Assembly: GCA_024278655.1 (NCBI GenBank)
Contig: JAJRSV010000480.1
Location: forward strand, 1-7,982
Direction of reading: 5' to 3'
From: Bacteroidota bacterium
GTDB lineage: Bacteria > Bacteroidota > Ignavibacteria > Ignavibacteriales > Ignavibacteriaceae
Length of the DNA stretch: 7,982 nucleotides
The position numbers and the translations under genes are program-made. This document shows positions 6,564 through 7,982 of the stretch, in pieces. Each line of letters starts with the position of its first letter. The first letter of the stretch is position 1. The notes below the pieces were generated by a model that ran no database searches, was not told where the DNA came from, and saw nothing but the letters and a program-made list of their open reading frames with translations.

Positions 6564-7982
6564 ATGAGAAAAATTCTACTAACAGTTGCCGGTCTATTGT
6601 TCTCGGTAGGGTTTATGTTTCCGCAAACATACGTTGGTCCTGAAAAATGTCTTCAGTGCCATAACAACCCGACTTTGTTCGATGCAACCGGTTGGAGAAC
6701 TTCCTTACATGCAAACGGTTATTCGGTTGTTCTCGATGATTCACACACCATGGAAGACAGGCTGGGTGTGATTAATGATTATGACCAAAACGGAATAGAT
6801 GATTTCCACGATGGTCTTAATTTTAATAACATCAGCAGTGTCTTCGATCCTTATAAACCCAATGCACCAATACTCGGTTACAGCGATCAGGATGGTTATA
6901 CAATAACCATTGGCGAAGTAACACACAGGGTTTATCTTACATACGGCGGAAGCGGAATGTGGAAACAGCGTTATGCCGTTAAGATAAACACTTCCGAAGG
7001 TGAATCGAGAGATTATTATATTTCTCCGATTCAGTACAACGAAGTAACTCATGAGTATGTGCTTTATCATCCTGATGCATGGTATGATTCTAACAATCAA
7101 CCTATTTACACAAGCCAATCAACGCTTAGTGATGCAGCTCAGAACAGCAGAAGTCTTGCTAAGGGTTGCTCGGGTTGCCACGTAACAGGTTTAACAATTA
7201 CCGGGCAGGACGCCAACGGCGAATGGATGTTCAGCGGTGCCGGTGTTGAAGACGAAGCACTGTACGCCGATAAAAACAATGTGTTCGACATTGACGGCGA
7301 CGGGGACCTCGATCAGATAAACACCACTTGCGAAAGATGCCATGGACCGGGCGGAGATCATGCTGCCGCACCGAGCAAGGATAATATAATCAATCCTGAA
7401 GACCTGAATGCCTGGGAAGCAAATAACCTTTGCGGAATGTGCCATTCAAGAGGTCACAGCAAACCTAACGGAACATTCAGCTTCCCGTTCGATGACCAAA
7501 ACCTTACCGGATGGTCGGTAGGTGATTGGGTAATGAACTTTTATGATTATGCTCCGGGACTTTGGGGCGATAATAAGAACTCAAAGAAACACCATCAACA
7601 ATTTTTGGATTTCTATAAAAGTGCAAAACCGACTTTCGAGTTCCATAAGGTAACCTGCTACGAATGTCACGATGTTCACAACACCGAAGAGCATCATATA
7701 AGAACAGAGATTGTTGAAGAAGACAGTTTGGGTAACCCGCTGCCGATTGCAACGGCTCCGGATAATAACACATTATGTCTTGCTTGTCATGCTACGCATG
7801 GTGATTTTGCAGACATTCCTAAAGAATGGGTTGCCGACTATGACAACCACATTAGCGATATTGCCCCGATCGTAAGTGCACATACAAATCATCCTTACGA
7901 TCCCGAAGGCAACGGCGCATCACGCTGTATTAAGTGCCATAACCCGAAGGTATCGAAGAGTGCAATCAATTATGATATTCAC
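6564..7982 (+). CDS. Secreted multiheme c-type cytochrome, 3' end cut by window edge
   Basis: The frame is open from the ATG at 6564 to the last base, giving 473 codons with no stop. An N-terminal MRKILLTVAGLLFSVGFMFPQ is a signal peptide (basic start, hydrophobic core), so the protein acts outside the cytoplasm, as c-type haem attachment requires. Seven CxxCH sites are visible, with the first Cys at residues 29, 202, 256, 290, 365, 405 and 455 (CLQCH, CSGCH, CERCH, CGMCH, CYECH, CLACH, CIKCH). Several other His residues (e.g. 265, 298, 343, 344, 372, 377, 378, 440, 443) could be distal ligands. VGPEKCLQCH, GCSGCHVTG and CERCHGPGGDH match the cytochrome c554/multihaem pattern. A ~170-residue haem-free part lies between haems 1 and 2. 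Residues 72-80 and 242-250 resemble calcium-binding DxDxDGxxD loops. The role is probably electron transfer or a multihaem redox enzyme; which one cannot be told without the C-terminus. It is divergent from the two-component system. Confidence 0.93.
   Translation, partial: MRKILLTVAGLLFSVGFMFPQTYVGPEKCLQCHNNPTLFDATGWRTSLHANGYSVVLDDSHTMEDRLGVINDYDQNGIDDFHDGLNFNNISSVFDPYKPNAPILGYSDQDGYTITIGEVTHRVYLTYGGSGMWKQRYAVKINTSEGESRDYYISPIQYNEVTHEYVLYHPDAWYDSNNQPIYTSQSTLSDAAQNSRSLAKGCSGCHVTGLTITGQDANGEWMFSGAGVEDEALYADKNNVFDIDGDGDLDQINTTCERCHGPGGDHAAAPSKDNIINPEDLNAWEANNLCGMCHSRGHSKPNGTFSFPFDDQNLTGWSVGDWVMNFYDYAPGLWGDNKNSKKHHQQFLDFYKSAKPTFEFHKVTCYECHDVHNTEEHHIRTEIVEEDSLGNPLPIATAPDNNTLCLACHATHGDFADIPKEWVADYDNHISDIAPIVSAHTNHPYDPEGNGASRCIKCHNPKVSKSAINYDIH

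Noticed and set aside
6741..7773. Minus-strand frames of 84-125 codons within the cytochrome gene
   Set aside because: The plus-strand frame here carries seven CxxCH sites and a signal peptide; the opposite frames show no coherent features.
1..7982. tRNA genes, CRISPR arrays, insertion sequences or prophage genes
   Set aside because: I saw no regularly spaced direct repeats, terminal inverted repeats with a transposase, or tRNA-like cloverleaf sequences.

Overview
The window is AT-rich bacterial DNA with seven well-supported protein genes, one tentative small gene, and no RNA gene, transposon or CRISPR array that I can see. Several features suggest the FCB group, perhaps an Ignavibacteria, Chlorobi or Bacteroidetes relative: a DUF2652 protein, an MnmA of the CPWEEDL type, mostly weak or absent Shine-Dalgarno sequences, and a secreted multiheme cytochrome. 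This placement is inference from gene style; no marker gene fixes it.

Layout. At the left edge (1-708, +) is the 3' part of a trypsin-fold serine protease with an intact His/Asp/Ser triad. It faces a possible small membrane-protein gene (720-914, -). Next comes a DUF2652 protein on the minus strand (1062-2177), a cyclase-like domain fused to a START/SRPBCC-like domain. A 192-nt divergent gap separates it from a 72-codon zinc-ribbon gene (2370-2588, +), which runs tail to tail, 3 nt apart, into mnmA.

From 6372 down to 2592, four minus-strand genes lie in a row and may be co-transcribed: an OmpR-type response regulator, its histidine kinase partner, a two-helix membrane protein with a PH-like domain, and the tRNA 2-thiouridylase MnmA. 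The kinase follows the regulator within a few bases. The gaps to the next two genes are 63 and 90 nt.

Divergent from the regulator, across a 191-nt AT-rich region, is a secreted multiheme c-type cytochrome (6564 to the right edge, +). It has a signal peptide, seven CxxCH haem sites in the visible 473 codons, a long haem-free insert and two calcium-loop-like motifs. The shared region holds three copies of TTGTTAA/TTAACAA, two of them forming an inverted repeat. The simplest model is that the two-component system controls its own operon, the cytochrome, or both, linking an envelope signal to extracytoplasmic electron transfer. That model is inference, and it is the most interesting lead in the window.
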